57,380 nucleotides of DNA from Pseudomonadota bacterium (GTDB lineage: Bacteria > Pseudomonadota > Alphaproteobacteria > SHVZ01), in contig JACQAG010000083.1 in NCBI GenBank assembly GCA_016195085.1, positions 1 to 57,380 of the forward strand, read 5' to 3'. Below the pieces are notes generated by a model that was given only the letters and a program-made list of their open reading frames with translations, was not told where the DNA came from and ran no database searches. Made by a program: the position numbers and the translations under genes. Below are positions 1 through 8,416 of the stretch, piece by piece (within the stretch, counting starts at the first letter, position 1; every line of letters begins with the position of its first letter).

Positions 1-439
1 CGGCGTGCACGAGGATGGTCTCGCCCGCCTTCACCCGATGAGTGCGTCGGATGAGATACTGCGCGGTCATGCCTTTCAGCATCATTGCGGCCGCCTGCTG
101 GTCGGAGATGCCGGCGGGGATCTTCACCAGCCGGTCGGCGGCTACGATGTGGCGTTCGGCGTAGGCGCCCATCGCATAGGCGACGACCCGGTCGCCAATC
201 TTGAGCTCCTTCACCTTCGGGCCGATCGCCTCGACGATTCCGGCCCCCTCCTGTCCAATCGCAGCCGGAAGCGGTAACGGATAGAGACCGGAGCGGTAAT
301 AAACGTCGATGAAGTTGAGGCCGACGGCGGTGTTTCGGACCAGCACCTGGCCAGGGCCGGACTCGCCGATCTCGATCTCCTCCCAGCGCATAACCCCGGG
401 GCCGCCGGTCTCGTGGATGCGGATCGCATGGGTCTTCAT
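1..439 (-). CDS. NADPH:quinone oxidoreductase, N-terminal part (cut by window edge)
   Basis: The reading frame opens with ATG at 439 and runs off the left edge, so only about 146 residues are visible. They form the GroES-like N-terminal half of a zinc-independent medium-chain dehydrogenase: a start MKTHAIRIHETGGPGVMRWE, then GLNFIDVYYRSGLYP around residues 40-55, the GQEGAGIVEAIG turn around 62-73, and GDRVVAYAMGAYAERH. This is the pattern of quinone oxidoreductase (QorA/zeta-crystallin), which reduces quinones with NADPH in the cytoplasm. The NADPH-binding Rossmann domain lies outside the window. Reading the same DNA in other frames gives arginine-rich translations that do not resemble proteins. 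Confidence 0.88.
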   Translation of the reverse strand, partial: MKTHAIRIHETGGPGVMRWEEIEIGESGPGQVLVRNTAVGLNFIDVYYRSGLYPLPLPAAIGQEGAGIVEAIGPKVKELKIGDRVVAYAMGAYAERHIVAADRLVKIPAGISDQQAAAMMLKGMTAQYLIRRTHRVKAGETILVHA

Positions 440-650
440 GGCTACCTCGTGAGGTGGGACTTGAAGAGAAACTCGGTGCGGCATGGGCTTGAGTGGACAC
501 CTCTTCGAGCTAGCGTTCGTGCTGCTGGGCGTATCGGGACAAACATTAGACAGAAGATCCTGAGCATCGGCGTGGCTGACCTTGGGGCATTTGCCAGGCG
601 ACGAGCAACGGCGCAATAAGTCTGGCCGGTCGGGGAATCCGTCAGCATCA

Positions 651-1124
651 TCAGTCGATCCGCTCCAGCTCTTTTTCGATCGGGCGCACGAAATTACCGC
701 TCATCTGCGCCTGCCGCAGCTTGAGAACCGGTCGATCGGAGACCTGAGTGACCTGCGCCTCGAACTCCTGCTCGCGGATCTTAAGGCGCACGAGAAACGG
801 CCCGCGCTGCTCGACCGCCCATTTGGCCTTGCTGGTCTGCGCAACCTTGCCTGCTTGGCAGCGCTCGATGGTGACGTCGTGATCGGCGAGAGCGAAGCGA
901 TAGCTTTCGCCATCGAGACAAGGCCCGGCTCCGGCAGCGGCTGTGCCCTTAGGCGCCCAGAGATGCTGGGTTCCGCCGGTCAGGGTCTGCTCGAGCTGCT
1001 TCGCCTTGTCGGCCTCCGCCGGCTGCGCCCAGGCCGGGCCCGCCAGGATGATGGCCACTCCCAGCAGGGCCGCGAGGCTGAGGCTCGATCGACACGCACG
1101 GCGCCTTGCTCGCCAATCCCGCAT
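651..1124 (-). CDS. small secreted protein of unknown function
   Basis: The product has 157 residues when started at the ATG at 1124, preceded by a GAGG-like ribosome site. The first 38 residues look like a Sec signal peptide: an arginine-rich start (MRDWRARRRACR), a hydrophobic core (LAALLGVAIILAG) and a PAWAQPAEA cleavage region. The mature part is about 120 residues, with two cysteines (PCLDGESY and ERCQAGK) that could pair in the periplasm. I do not recognise the family. It is transcribed away from the amino-acid transporter to its right and shows no operon partner. An upstream extension to 1328 is open but begins inside the divergent intergenic region and is less likely. Confidence 0.65.
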   Translation of the reverse strand: MRDWRARRRACRSSLSLAALLGVAIILAGPAWAQPAEADKAKQLEQTLTGGTQHLWAPKGTAAAGAGPCLDGESYRFALADHDVTIERCQAGKVAQTSKAKWAVEQRGPFLVRLKIREQEFEAQVTQVSDRPVLKLRQAQMSGNFVRPIEKELERID

Positions 1125-1431
1125 GGACGCACCTCGTTCCTGGATCGAAAGCATGACCGATGATCGTGCCGTCTTGAGATTCAAAGTGCAATGGCGAGGC
1201 TCGTTCCGACGATTCGGCCGGGTCTCGCGGACCCGGGCATCGGCTCCCGCGATTTGACAAGCTCGGCGCGTGCGGGGCAACCTTGAGGCCGCAAGGCCAT
1301 AATCAAGCGGCGAACAAACATAGATCAAAGGATTCCAGGAGGCGCGACATCAAGGCCGTGCGATGCCACCCTCGGGTATCAACAGTGCAGGGGGCATCAG
1401 GAAGTCCGGCTTCACCGATAAGGAGGCTGTC
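1125..1431. other. divergent intergenic region before the ABC importer
   Basis: The stretch separates the leftward secreted-protein gene from the rightward binding-protein gene and should hold both promoters. A TTGACA hexamer lies at 1254-1259 and a CATAAT at 1298-1303, but they are not spaced as a sigma-70 pair, so I do not call a promoter. A clear Shine-Dalgarno sequence, AAGGAGG, lies at 1420-1426. I see no reading frame with protein-like composition. Confidence 0.4.
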
Positions 1432-2250
1432 ATGGAGACCCGATCGAAGATGTCATGGTTGACGACTGGTTTTGCCACCTTCATTGCGGCCGTGGGATTG
1501 GTGTTTGCCTCGCTGCCGGCTGAAGCGCAGCAGCCCAGCATCATGTCAGAGATCGTCAAGCGCGGCGCGATCCGCATCGCCACGATCGCCGGCAATCCGC
1601 CCTATAGCGCGCTCGGCGCCAATGGCCAGCCGGAGGGTTACGACGTCGAAATTGGCAAGATGCTGGCCGCCAGCCTCAAGGTTAAACCGGAGTTCATCAT
1701 CGTCGACGTTCCGGGCCGCATCGCGGCACTGCAGACTCGCCGCGCCGACGTCACCGTCGCCAATTTTACCAACACGGTCGAGCGTTCGACCACCATCGCC
1801 TTCACCAACCCCTATATGGTGGTCGGCAGCGTTTTCATGGTGCTCAAGGACTCGCCGATCCAGACCGTCGACCAGCTGAACGACCCAAAATACAAGGTTG
1901 CCTTCGCGCGCGGCGGCACCGCCGAGCAGATCTCCGCCGCTGCCACGCCGAATGCGTCCAAGCTGCGCTTCGATACGGTCGGTGACGCGTTCCTCGCCAT
2001 GGGATCGAAGCAGGCGGACTCGCATCTGCAGGACAGCTTCCAGAACGTCGCCTATATGGAAAAAGAGCCCGGGAAGCACCGCACGCTGCCCGGTAATTTC
2101 TCCTATGAGGAGATCGCGATCGGCCTGCCCGCCGGCGATTTTGACTGGTGGCGGATCGTCGACACCTGGGTCAGGCAATTCAACGGCTCGGGCGAGAATA
2201 ATCGGCTGTTCCGGCAGTTCTTCGGCTTCGATCTGCCGCCGTTCAAATAG
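1432..2250 (+). CDS. polar amino-acid ABC transporter, periplasmic binding protein
   Basis: A 272-residue extracellular solute-binding protein of family 3 (PBP2 fold). The ATG at 1432 is chosen because AAGGAGG lies 5 bases upstream; the longer frame from 1363 has no ribosome site. Residues 1-32 are a signal peptide ending LPAEA. The mature protein starts with the classic family-3 pattern, GAIRIATIAGNPPYSA then GYDVEIGKMLAASL, followed by GRIAALQTRRADVTVANFTNT, the ligand-contacting first lobe of glutamine, histidine or glutamate binders. It captures an amino acid in the periplasm for the permeases encoded downstream. The specific substrate cannot be read from the sequence. Confidence 0.9.
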   Translation: METRSKMSWLTTGFATFIAAVGLVFASLPAEAQQPSIMSEIVKRGAIRIATIAGNPPYSALGANGQPEGYDVEIGKMLAASLKVKPEFIIVDVPGRIAALQTRRADVTVANFTNTVERSTTIAFTNPYMVVGSVFMVLKDSPIQTVDQLNDPKYKVAFARGGTAEQISAAATPNASKLRFDTVGDAFLAMGSKQADSHLQDSFQNVAYMEKEPGKHRTLPGNFSYEEIAIGLPAGDFDWWRIVDTWVRQFNGSGENNRLFRQFFGFDLPPFK

Positions 2251-2271
2251 CAGCGGCGTTCACCCGCGAGA

Positions 2272-2300
2272 CGGCCGGGGCCTCCGATAGTCCTCGGCCG
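2272..2300 (+). promoter_or_regulatory. imperfect hairpin between binding protein and permease genes
   Basis: CGGCCGGGG (2272-2280) pairs with CCTCGGCCG (2292-2300) with one G-U type mismatch around an 11-base loop. Hairpins placed just after the binding-protein gene are common in ABC importer operons. They protect or partly terminate the message, so that more binding protein than permease is made. That role is inferred here. Confidence 0.4.
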
Positions 2301-2378
2301 ACGATGCTGGCCGGTGCCTCGCGATCGAAGGCACCGACGCTGGAGCGTTGCGGCTGAGAGGATTGGAAGCCGACGAGC

Positions 2379-3047
2379 ATGTATCAATTCAGCCTCCGGG
2401 CAATCTCCACTTATTTCGAGCCTCTACCCTATGCCATCGCGATGACGCTGTGGCTCAGCCTGCAGACGATCGTGCTCAGTACCATCGTCGGCATCGTCGG
2501 CGCGCTCTGCCGGAGGAGCGACAGCCTGCTGCTGCGCTTCCTCGGCGGCGCCTATGTGGAGGTGCTGCGCAACATTCCGCTCCTGGTGGTGATCTATCTG
2601 GTGTTCTTCGGCCTGGCGCAGATCGGCATCCGGGTTGACAACTTCAACTCGGCTCTGATTGCACTCACGCTCAACGCCGGCGCCTATATGACCGAAATCT
2701 TCCGCGGCGGCCTGATCGCCATCCCGCGCGGCCAATATCTGGCGGCGCTGTCGCAGGGCATGACCAAGCTCCAACTCTATCGCTATGTGGTGCTGCCGCA
2801 GGTGGTGCGCGTCATCTACGCGCCGCTCGGAAATTTGTTCATCGGCATCATTATCGGCTCGTCGCTCTCGGCCGTTATCGGCGTCGAAGAGCTCGCCAAC
2901 TGGATGTTCTACGTCGGCAACGAGTCGTTCCGCTACATGGAGTCGTTCCTGATCGCCGGGCTCGTCTATGTCGGCCTCGCCCAATCGGTCAATATCGGCC
3001 GCATCGTCACCGGCCGCGCCCTGATGCGCGCGCCAGGCGCGCGGTGA
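2379..3047 (+). CDS. polar amino-acid ABC transporter, permease 1
   Basis: A 222-residue inner-membrane permease of the HisM/GlnP family. Hydrophobic segments are evident around residues 20-45 (AIAMTLWLSLQTIVLSTIVG), 60-85 and 170-205. The EAA loop that touches the ATPase is represented by GMTKLQLYRYVVLPQVVRV around residues 127-145, preceded by AYMTEIFRGGL. It follows the binding-protein gene after a 128-base gap holding a hairpin and precedes a second permease by 12 bases, so the three belong to one operon. Confidence 0.9.
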   Translation: MYQFSLRAISTYFEPLPYAIAMTLWLSLQTIVLSTIVGIVGALCRRSDSLLLRFLGGAYVEVLRNIPLLVVIYLVFFGLAQIGIRVDNFNSALIALTLNAGAYMTEIFRGGLIAIPRGQYLAALSQGMTKLQLYRYVVLPQVVRVIYAPLGNLFIGIIIGSSLSAVIGVEELANWMFYVGNESFRYMESFLIAGLVYVGLAQSVNIGRIVTGRALMRAPGAR

Positions 3048-3059
3048 GCGGCCGCCCCG

Positions 3060-3710
3060 ATGAACCCGCACGTCGCCCAATACTGGCTGGTGTTCCTCAA
3101 GGGCGCCGGCATCACCCTCTGGATCAGTTGGTTGGCGCTCATCTTGGGCGGGCTCATCGGCGCCGTCATCGGCCTCGCCCGCACCTCGCGCTGGCGCGTC
3201 CTGGAGGCGGCGGCGCTGGTCTATACCGAGGTGTTCCGCTCGATCCCGCCACTCATCCTGTTCTTCGGCTGCTTTTACGGCGTCTCCTACGCCATCAATC
3301 TCGATCTTTCGCCCTTCGGCGCGGCCACCATCGCCTTGACCGCGGTGGCCAGTGCCTTCATGTCGGAGGTGGTGCGGGCCGGGATCGAGAGCGTCGGGCG
3401 TGGCCAATGGGAGGCGGCACAATCCTCGGGCATGCGCTACTGGCAGATCCAGCGGTACGTGGTCTGGCCACAGGCGATCCGCGTGATGCTGCCGCCGTCG
3501 GTCGGCGTGTACATCTCGACCCTCAAGGATTCCTCGCTCGCCTCGGTCATCGGCTATCTCGAGCTCACCAAGTCCGGCATGCTCATTCGCGAGACGACCG
3601 GAGTCAGCTTCGATGTGTTCCTGATCGTGGCGACGCTGTATTTCGTCATCAACTACTCGATCTCCCTCGGCGGCGCGGCGCTGGAAAGGAGATTCTGGTT
3701 TGTCCATTGA
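3060..3710 (+). CDS. polar amino-acid ABC transporter, permease 2
   Basis: A 216-residue inner-membrane permease of the same HisM/GlnP family as its neighbour. It shows AFMSEVVRAGIESVGRGQWEA then the EAA-type loop GMRYWQIQRYVVWPQAIRVM at about residues 125-145. The N-terminus has a membrane segment with LILGGLIGAVIGLA. Its last 11 bases overlap the start of the ATPase gene, a sign of translational coupling. The pair of non-identical permeases implies a heterodimeric channel. Confidence 0.9.
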   Translation: MNPHVAQYWLVFLKGAGITLWISWLALILGGLIGAVIGLARTSRWRVLEAAALVYTEVFRSIPPLILFFGCFYGVSYAINLDLSPFGAATIALTAVASAFMSEVVRAGIESVGRGQWEAAQSSGMRYWQIQRYVVWPQAIRVMLPPSVGVYISTLKDSSLASVIGYLELTKSGMLIRETTGVSFDVFLIVATLYFVINYSISLGGAALERRFWFVH

Positions 3711-4464
3711 AACCCGAGGAAAGCCGGGCGCGCCGGTTCTCAAGATCGAGGGACTGGTCAAGCGCTTCGGCCAGCGCACGATCATCGGCGGCGTCGACCT
3801 CGAGGTCGACGCCGGACAGGTCGTGGTGATCATAGGGCCCAGCGGCACCGGCAAGTCGACCTTGCTGCGCTGCGTAAACGGGCTCGAGGACATCCATGGC
3901 GGTACGATCCTGTTCGAGGGCGAGCCGGTGCGTGCCCGCTCTAAGGAGATCGTCAAGGTCCGCCGGCGGATCGGCATGATCTTCCAGAGCTTCAATCTCT
4001 ATCCGCACCTGACCGCGCTCGAGAACGTGATGCTGGCGCCGGTGAAGGTGCTGGGCGAGAAGAAGGCGGAGGTGGAAGCGAGGGCGCGGGAGCTGTTTCG
4101 CAAGGTCCGGCTCGAGCACCGGGCGCTCGCCTACCCGGCGCAGCTGTCGGGCGGCGAGCAGCAACGGGTGGCGATCGCCCGGGCCTTGGCGATGAACCCG
4201 CATCTCCTCATGTTCGACGAGCCGACCTCGGCCTTGGACCCGGAGACCGTGGGTGACGTGCTCCTGGTCATGGAGGAGATCGCGCAGGAAGGCCGCACCA
4301 TGCTGGTGGTGACCCATGAGATCGGCTTCGCCCGCCATGTGGGATCCCGCATGATTTTCATGGATGGCGGCAAGATCGTCGAGGACCGCACGCCCGGGGA
4401 CATGCTGGCCACACCGCGGAACGAGCGCACCAAGCAATTCCTTGGCTCGATCCTGCATCAGTAG
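3700..4464 (+). CDS. polar amino-acid ABC transporter, ATP-binding protein
   Basis: A 254-residue ATPase of the GlnQ/HisP type. It has Walker A GPSGTGKST around residues 47-55, the Q-loop in MIFQSFNLYPHLT, signature [16 protein letters not shown], Walker B LLMFDEPTSALD and the H-loop in VVTHEIGFA. The start is a TTG at 3700 with AAGGAG just upstream, overlapping the permease gene by 11 bases. It powers the importer encoded by the three upstream genes. The operon ends here, since the next 460 bases hold no convincing gene. Confidence 0.92.
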   Translation: MSIETRGKPGAPVLKIEGLVKRFGQRTIIGGVDLEVDAGQVVVIIGPSGTGKSTLLRCVNGLEDIHGGTILFEGEPVRARSKEIVKVRRRIGMIFQSFNLYPHLTALENVMLAPVKVLGEKKAEVEARARELFRKVRLEHRALAYPAQLSGGEQQRVAIARALAMNPHLLMFDEPTSALDPETVGDVLLVMEEIAQEGRTMLVVTHEIGFARHVGSRMIFMDGGKIVEDRTPGDMLATPRNERTKQFLGSILHQ

Positions 4465-4925
4465 ATGAGAACGTGCCAGACCTCCATGTAGCGTAGCGAT
4501 TGTGTAGCACTCCCACTGACGTTAGCGCGCGGTCTCTGGGCTGGCGGGGTATGGCATCAGCCTGTAATTGCCGCGAGCCTCACAGAGGAACCCAAGTTCT
4601 ATGCGCTGCCGCAGCCAAAGCTACCTGACTAACCCGGTGAGAGGCCGCCCATCACGATATACAAGGCTCCTGAGCAGGCGACCTGAGCCATTGCTCGATC
4701 CACTAGGACTGCTTCGGGTCAATCACGTCGATTCACCGACATCACGGATATGTCCGCCTGACTCCCAAAAGCGGACGAAAGAACACGCCGCCTTCGCTTC
4801 ATCTTGATGCGTGTCGATCAGCCGAATAGTGTCCGCAACTGCGCCAGATTTCAAATTGAGACACGACCCAAGGAGCCCATGCTGAGCATGGGCGCGAGCG
4901 AACTCCAGACGAAAGGCCGCTCGGA
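4465..4925. other. intergenic stretch without a convincing gene
   Basis: This lies between the ends of two convergent transcription units. Short open frames exist, but their translations are low in hydrophobic residues, without domain-like motifs or ribosome sites. The stretch is visibly less GC-rich than its neighbours and may be a decayed relic. A small palindrome near its right end is listed separately. I see no tRNA or insertion-sequence ends. Confidence 0.4.
4875..4893 (-). terminator. palindrome downstream of lolD, possible terminator
   Basis: GCCCATGCT (4875-4883) and AGCATGGGC (4885-4893) form a perfect 9-base inverted repeat 33 bases beyond the lolD stop codon. On the minus strand it is followed by CTCCTTGGG rather than a clean U-tract, so it is at best a weak intrinsic terminator. 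Confidence 0.3.
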
Positions 4926-5609
4926 CTACGCCGCCTCCACCAGAACACCGTCCCTGAGCGCCACGATCCGGTCCAGCTTCCCCGCCAGCTCCAGATTGTG
5001 AGTGGCGATGAGGGCGGCCAAACCGGTCGCGCGCACGATCCGTCTCAGCTGCTCGAACACGTCGGCGGCGGTGCCGGGGTCGAGATTGCCGGTGGGCTCG
5101 TCGGCGAGCAAGAGCCGCGGCACATTGGCGACGGCGCGAACGATGGCGACCCGCTGCTGCTCGCCGCCGGAGAGCCGGGCCGGGCGATGGCTCGCCCGCT
5201 CGGAGAGCCCCACCATTGCTAGGAGCTGCTCCGCGCGCGCCTTTGCTTCGCTGCGACGGAGACCGGCGATGAGCTGCGGCATCATCACGTTCTCTAGCGC
5301 GGAGAATTCCGGCAGCAGGTGATGGAACTGGTAGACGAAGCCGATCGTCTCGCGCCGAAGCCGCGTGCGCTCGTCGTCGCCCATTGCCTGGGCCTCCTTG
5401 CCGGCGACGCGGATGCTGCCGGCATCGGGACGCTCCAGAAGCCCGGCGATATGAAGCAGGGTCGACTTGCCGGCACCGCTCGGGCCGACGAGGCCCACCA
5501 TCTGGCCGGGACCCAGCGCCAGATCGATGCCGCGCAGCACCTCCAGCGCGCGCCCTCCTTGGCGAAAGCTCCTGGCGATCCCCGCCAGCACCAAGACCGG
5601 ATCACTCAT
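4926..5609 (-). CDS. lolD: lipoprotein-releasing ABC transporter ATPase LolD
   Basis: A 227-residue ATPase of the LolD/MacB group. It has Walker [10 protein letters not shown] (around residues 42-50), Q-loop [21 protein letters not shown] (the FHHLLPEF wording is typical of LolD), signature [14 protein letters not shown] and Walker [13 protein letters not shown]. It powers release of outer-membrane lipoproteins from the inner membrane to the LolA chaperone. The gene overlaps the upstream permease by 8 bases, and with the two permease genes forms an operon read leftward. Confidence 0.93.
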   Translation of the reverse strand: MSDPVLVLAGIARSFRQGGRALEVLRGIDLALGPGQMVGLVGPSGAGKSTLLHIAGLLERPDAGSIRVAGKEAQAMGDDERTRLRRETIGFVYQFHHLLPEFSALENVMMPQLIAGLRRSEAKARAEQLLAMVGLSERASHRPARLSGGEQQRVAIVRAVANVPRLLLADEPTGNLDPGTAADVFEQLRRIVRATGLAALIATHNLELAGKLDRIVALRDGVLVEAA

Positions 5610-6849
5610 AGCGAAGCGCCTCGACCGGATCCATCCGGGCCGCGCGCCAGGAAGGATAGAGGGTCGCCAGAAAGGACAGAATTAGCCCCATCGCCACCAC
5701 CTGGGAGACCTCGCTCCAATCGAGGATCGCCGGCAGATGCGACAGGTTGTAGATCACCGGCGAGAACAGCTCGGCACCGGTCAGGCCTTGCAGCAGCTGC
5801 CGGATGCTCTCGATGTTGCGCGCAAAGGCGATGCCGAGAAGGAGCCCGGCAAAGGTGCCGATGGTCCCGACCGCCGCACCGCTCATGATGAAGACCCTCT
5901 GCACGCTGCCGCTGGTCGCCCCCATGGTGCGAAGGATGGCAATGTCGTGGCCCTTGTCCTTCACCAGCATGATCATGCTGGAGATGATGTTGAAGGCGGC
6001 GACCAGGACGATGAGCGTCAAGATGAGGAACATGACGTTGCGCTGCACCTGGACGGCGTTGAAGAGACCGGAATACGCCTGCTGCCAATCGTAGAGCCGC
6101 TTGTCGCCGCCTGCCGCCGAGGCGAGCAGCGGTCGCATCGCCGGTACCAGATCGGCGTTCTCCAAGGTGACCTCGATCCCGGTCGCCGCGTCGGGCACGC
6201 GGAAGAAAATCTGTGCCGCACCGAGGGGCATGAATACGAAGATCGAGTCATACTCGTACATGCCGACGTCGAAGATGGCGGCAACCGTATAGGAGCGGGT
6301 CCTGGGCATGCTGCCGATCGCCGTCGTCTGAAACTGCGGCGACACCAGAGCGATCTCATCGCCGACGGCGACATGCAGCTTTTCTGCGAGCCGCGCTCCG
6401 ATGCTGACGCCGTCCTCGTCCAGGCTCTCGAGCTTGCCCGAGCGAATGCTGGTGCCGAGGAAGTCGCTGCGCGCCAGATCCCCCACCCGCATGCCGCGCA
6501 CGAGCGCGCCCGCGGCGATGCCGTTGGCCGTCGCCATCGCCTGGCCTTCGACCATGGGAATGGCGCGCACCACGCCCCTGAGCTCGCCGAGGCGCTTGGA
6601 GACCTGATCGAAGTCGCCAATGGGTGCCGCTGCGCCGTAGATCGTCACATGGCCGTTCAAGCCGAGGATCCGGCCGAGAAGCTCCTGGCGGAAGCCGTTC
6701 ATGACGCTGGTGACGACGATCAAGGTCGCTACCCCCAAGGCGATGCCGAGCAGAGAGAACCCGGCGATGACCGAGATGAACCCCTCCTGGCGCCGCGCCC
6801 GGAGATAACGGAGCGCCAGCATCCGCTCGAAGGTGCCGAAGGCAGACAT
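5602..6849 (-). CDS. lipoprotein-releasing ABC transporter permease, LolC/LolE family (copy 1)
   Basis: 415 residues. An N-terminal cytoplasmic start ([20 protein letters not shown]) precedes the first membrane helix (about 22-50). A large periplasmic domain follows (about 50-270, including [15 protein letters not shown]), then three C-terminal helices with the coupling motif [19 protein letters not shown] and the end [18 protein letters not shown]. It forms the membrane part of the Lol exporter. It is followed by lolD with an 8-base overlap. The gene upstream encodes a close paralog of the same length, so this operon carries two LolCE-type permeases where many alphaproteobacteria have one. 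Confidence 0.9.
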   Translation of the reverse strand: MSAFGTFERMLALRYLRARRQEGFISVIAGFSLLGIALGVATLIVVTSVMNGFRQELLGRILGLNGHVTIYGAAAPIGDFDQVSKRLGELRGVVRAIPMVEGQAMATANGIAAGALVRGMRVGDLARSDFLGTSIRSGKLESLDEDGVSIGARLAEKLHVAVGDEIALVSPQFQTTAIGSMPRTRSYTVAAIFDVGMYEYDSIFVFMPLGAAQIFFRVPDAATGIEVTLENADLVPAMRPLLASAAGGDKRLYDWQQAYSGLFNAVQVQRNVMFLILTLIVLVAAFNIISSMIMLVKDKGHDIAILRTMGATSGSVQRVFIMSGAAVGTIGTFAGLLLGIAFARNIESIRQLLQGLTGAELFSPVIYNLSHLPAILDWSEVSQVVAMGLILSFLATLYPSWRAARMDPVEALRYE

Positions 6850-6868
6850 GGGAGCTCAGCGATCCTTC

Positions 6869-6975
6869 CTAGTACCGGATCGCATTGAAACGCGAGGCGT
6901 GCCGACACGCGTTTCAATGCGATCCGGTACTATTTCCATGTCGATCTGTACCGACTTTCTATGAAAGTCGGTACT
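6869..6975. repeat. pair of adjacent hairpin repeats
   Basis: The first hairpin has perfect 25-base arms at 6870-6894 and 6908-6932 around a 13-base loop. The second has perfect 12-base arms, GTACCGACTTTC (6948-6959) and its complement (6963-6974), with loop TAT. Both begin or end with TAGTAC/GTACTA, and the block as a whole is bounded by CTAG-type ends. It lies in the 157-base gap between the two paralogous permease genes. It resembles an extragenic palindromic (REP/BIME-like) element. It could also reduce read-through or protect the upstream message. The same architecture recurs at 15535-15653. Confidence 0.7.
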
Positions 6976-7006
6976 AGGCCGGAATGCCGGCGCGCGTCGG
7001 ACACGC

Positions 7007-8254
7007 TCACTCATAGCGCAGCGCCTCGATGGGATCGAGCCGGGCCGCGCGCCAGGAGGGATAGACGGTGGCGAGGAAGGAGAGCGCCAGGCCCATCGCC
7101 ACCACGGAGGCGACCTCGCCCCAGTCGAGGATCGAAGGCAGGTGGGTCAGGAAATAGATCTCCCCCGACAACAGCTCGCCGCCGGCAAGGGCCTGCAGCA
7201 GATGACCGAGGCTCTCGATGTTGCGCGCAAAAGCGACGCCGATGAGGAATCCGGCGGTGGTGCCGATGACCCCGACCGAGGCACCGCTCATGAGGAAGAC
7301 CCTGAGCACGGCACCGCTGGTCGCCCCCATGGTGCGGAGGATGGCGATGTCGTGGCCCTTGTCCTTCACCAGCATGATCATGCTGGAAACGATGTTGAAG
7401 GTGGCGACCAGGATGATGAGCGTCAGGATGAAAAACATCACGTCGCGCTCGATCTGGAGGGCATTGAAGCGGCTGGCATTGGTCTGCTGCCAGTCGGCAA
7501 TGCGGCTGCCGGGCCCGGCGGCCGAGGCGATGAGCGGGCGAAGCCGGGAAACCAGATCGGGGTTCTCCAGCATGACCTCGATCGCGGTTGCGGCGCCGGC
7601 CAGGCGGAAGTAGCCCTGCGCCGCCTCCAGCGGCATGAAGATGGTGCCGGAATCGTACTCGTACATGCCGGCATAGAAGGTCGCGGCGACGGTGAAGCCC
7701 CGCGTCCGGGGCAGGCCGCTCGGCTGGCTTCCTTGGAATTGCGGCAACACCAGCGTCACCTTGTCGCCGAGGCCAAGCCTGAGCGACTGCGCGAGCCTGA
7801 CGCCGATGGCGACCCCGTCGTCGCCCATGGACTCGAGCGCGCCGGCGCGGATGGCGATGCCCGAGAGGCTGCCGCGCGCCAAATCCTCCACCCGGATGCC
7901 GCGCACCCGGGCACCCGATGCGATGCCGTTGGCGGTCACCATCGCCTCCCCTTCGATGATGGGGGTGGCGCTCACCACGCCCTGGAGCCCGCGCAGGCGT
8001 TCGGCCACCTGGTCGAAGTCGGTGATCGGCCCGGCCGCCCCCGCGACGCTCACATGCCCGCTCAATCCCAGAATGCGGCCGAGCAGCTCTTGGCGAAAGC
8101 CGTTCATGACGCTCATGACGATGATCAAGGTCGCCACCCCCAAAGCGATGCCGATGAGCGAGAAGCCGGCGATGACCGAAATGAAGCCCTCCTGGCGACG
8201 GGCGCGGAGGTATCGGAACGCCAGCATCCGCTCGAAGGTGCCGAAGGCGGCCAT
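7007..8254 (-). CDS. lipoprotein-releasing ABC transporter permease, LolC/LolE family (copy 2)
   Basis: 415 residues from the ATG at 8254; a longer frame to 8296 runs into repeat DNA and is rejected. It aligns end to end with the product of the gene downstream: the same FGTFERMLA start, [38 protein letters not shown] and the [16 protein letters not shown] end. Differences are concentrated in the periplasmic domain. The two genes are tandem paralogs and may make a heterodimeric (LolCE-like) complex with LolD. Which copy would correspond to LolC or LolE cannot be decided by reading. Confidence 0.9.
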   Translation of the reverse strand: MAAFGTFERMLAFRYLRARRQEGFISVIAGFSLIGIALGVATLIIVMSVMNGFRQELLGRILGLSGHVSVAGAAGPITDFDQVAERLRGLQGVVSATPIIEGEAMVTANGIASGARVRGIRVEDLARGSLSGIAIRAGALESMGDDGVAIGVRLAQSLRLGLGDKVTLVLPQFQGSQPSGLPRTRGFTVAATFYAGMYEYDSGTIFMPLEAAQGYFRLAGAATAIEVMLENPDLVSRLRPLIASAAGPGSRIADWQQTNASRFNALQIERDVMFFILTLIILVATFNIVSSMIMLVKDKGHDIAILRTMGATSGAVLRVFLMSGASVGVIGTTAGFLIGVAFARNIESLGHLLQALAGGELLSGEIYFLTHLPSILDWGEVASVVAMGLALSFLATVYPSWRAARLDPIEALRYE

Positions 8255-8282
8255 GGCTAGGTATGGTCTCGACCGCTGACGA

Positions 8283-8388
8283 GGCCCCCACCCCAACCCT
8301 CCCCCACACTACGTGCGGGGGAGGGGGCAGGAAGCGCGGTCTGCGCTCCCTCCCCCGCCGAAGGTGGGGGAGGGTTGGGGTGGGGGCC
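8283..8388. repeat. long GC-rich palindromic repeat, family A
   Basis: Perfect 25-base inverted arms lie at 8283-8307 and 8364-8388, made of C-runs and G-runs (CCCCCACCCCAACCCTCCCC and its complement). A second, imperfect pair is nested inside. The element fills the space between the second Lol permease gene and proS. Close relatives occur at 33164-33270 and 47585-47692, and a half copy at 21561-21602. I infer a dispersed extragenic palindromic repeat. Confidence 0.75.
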
Positions 8389-8416
8389 CATCGCCGGCGC
8401 TTGCAAGTGACGCGCC

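Noticed and set aside
4568-5001. Two short plus-strand frames after the amino-acid importer operon.
   Set aside because: Their composition is not protein-like, no ribosome site is seen, and the second runs into the lolD 3' end.
8283-8388. GC-rich repeats considered as a second CRISPR array or a tandem repeat.
   Set aside because: They are inverted, not direct, and occur singly at distant sites.
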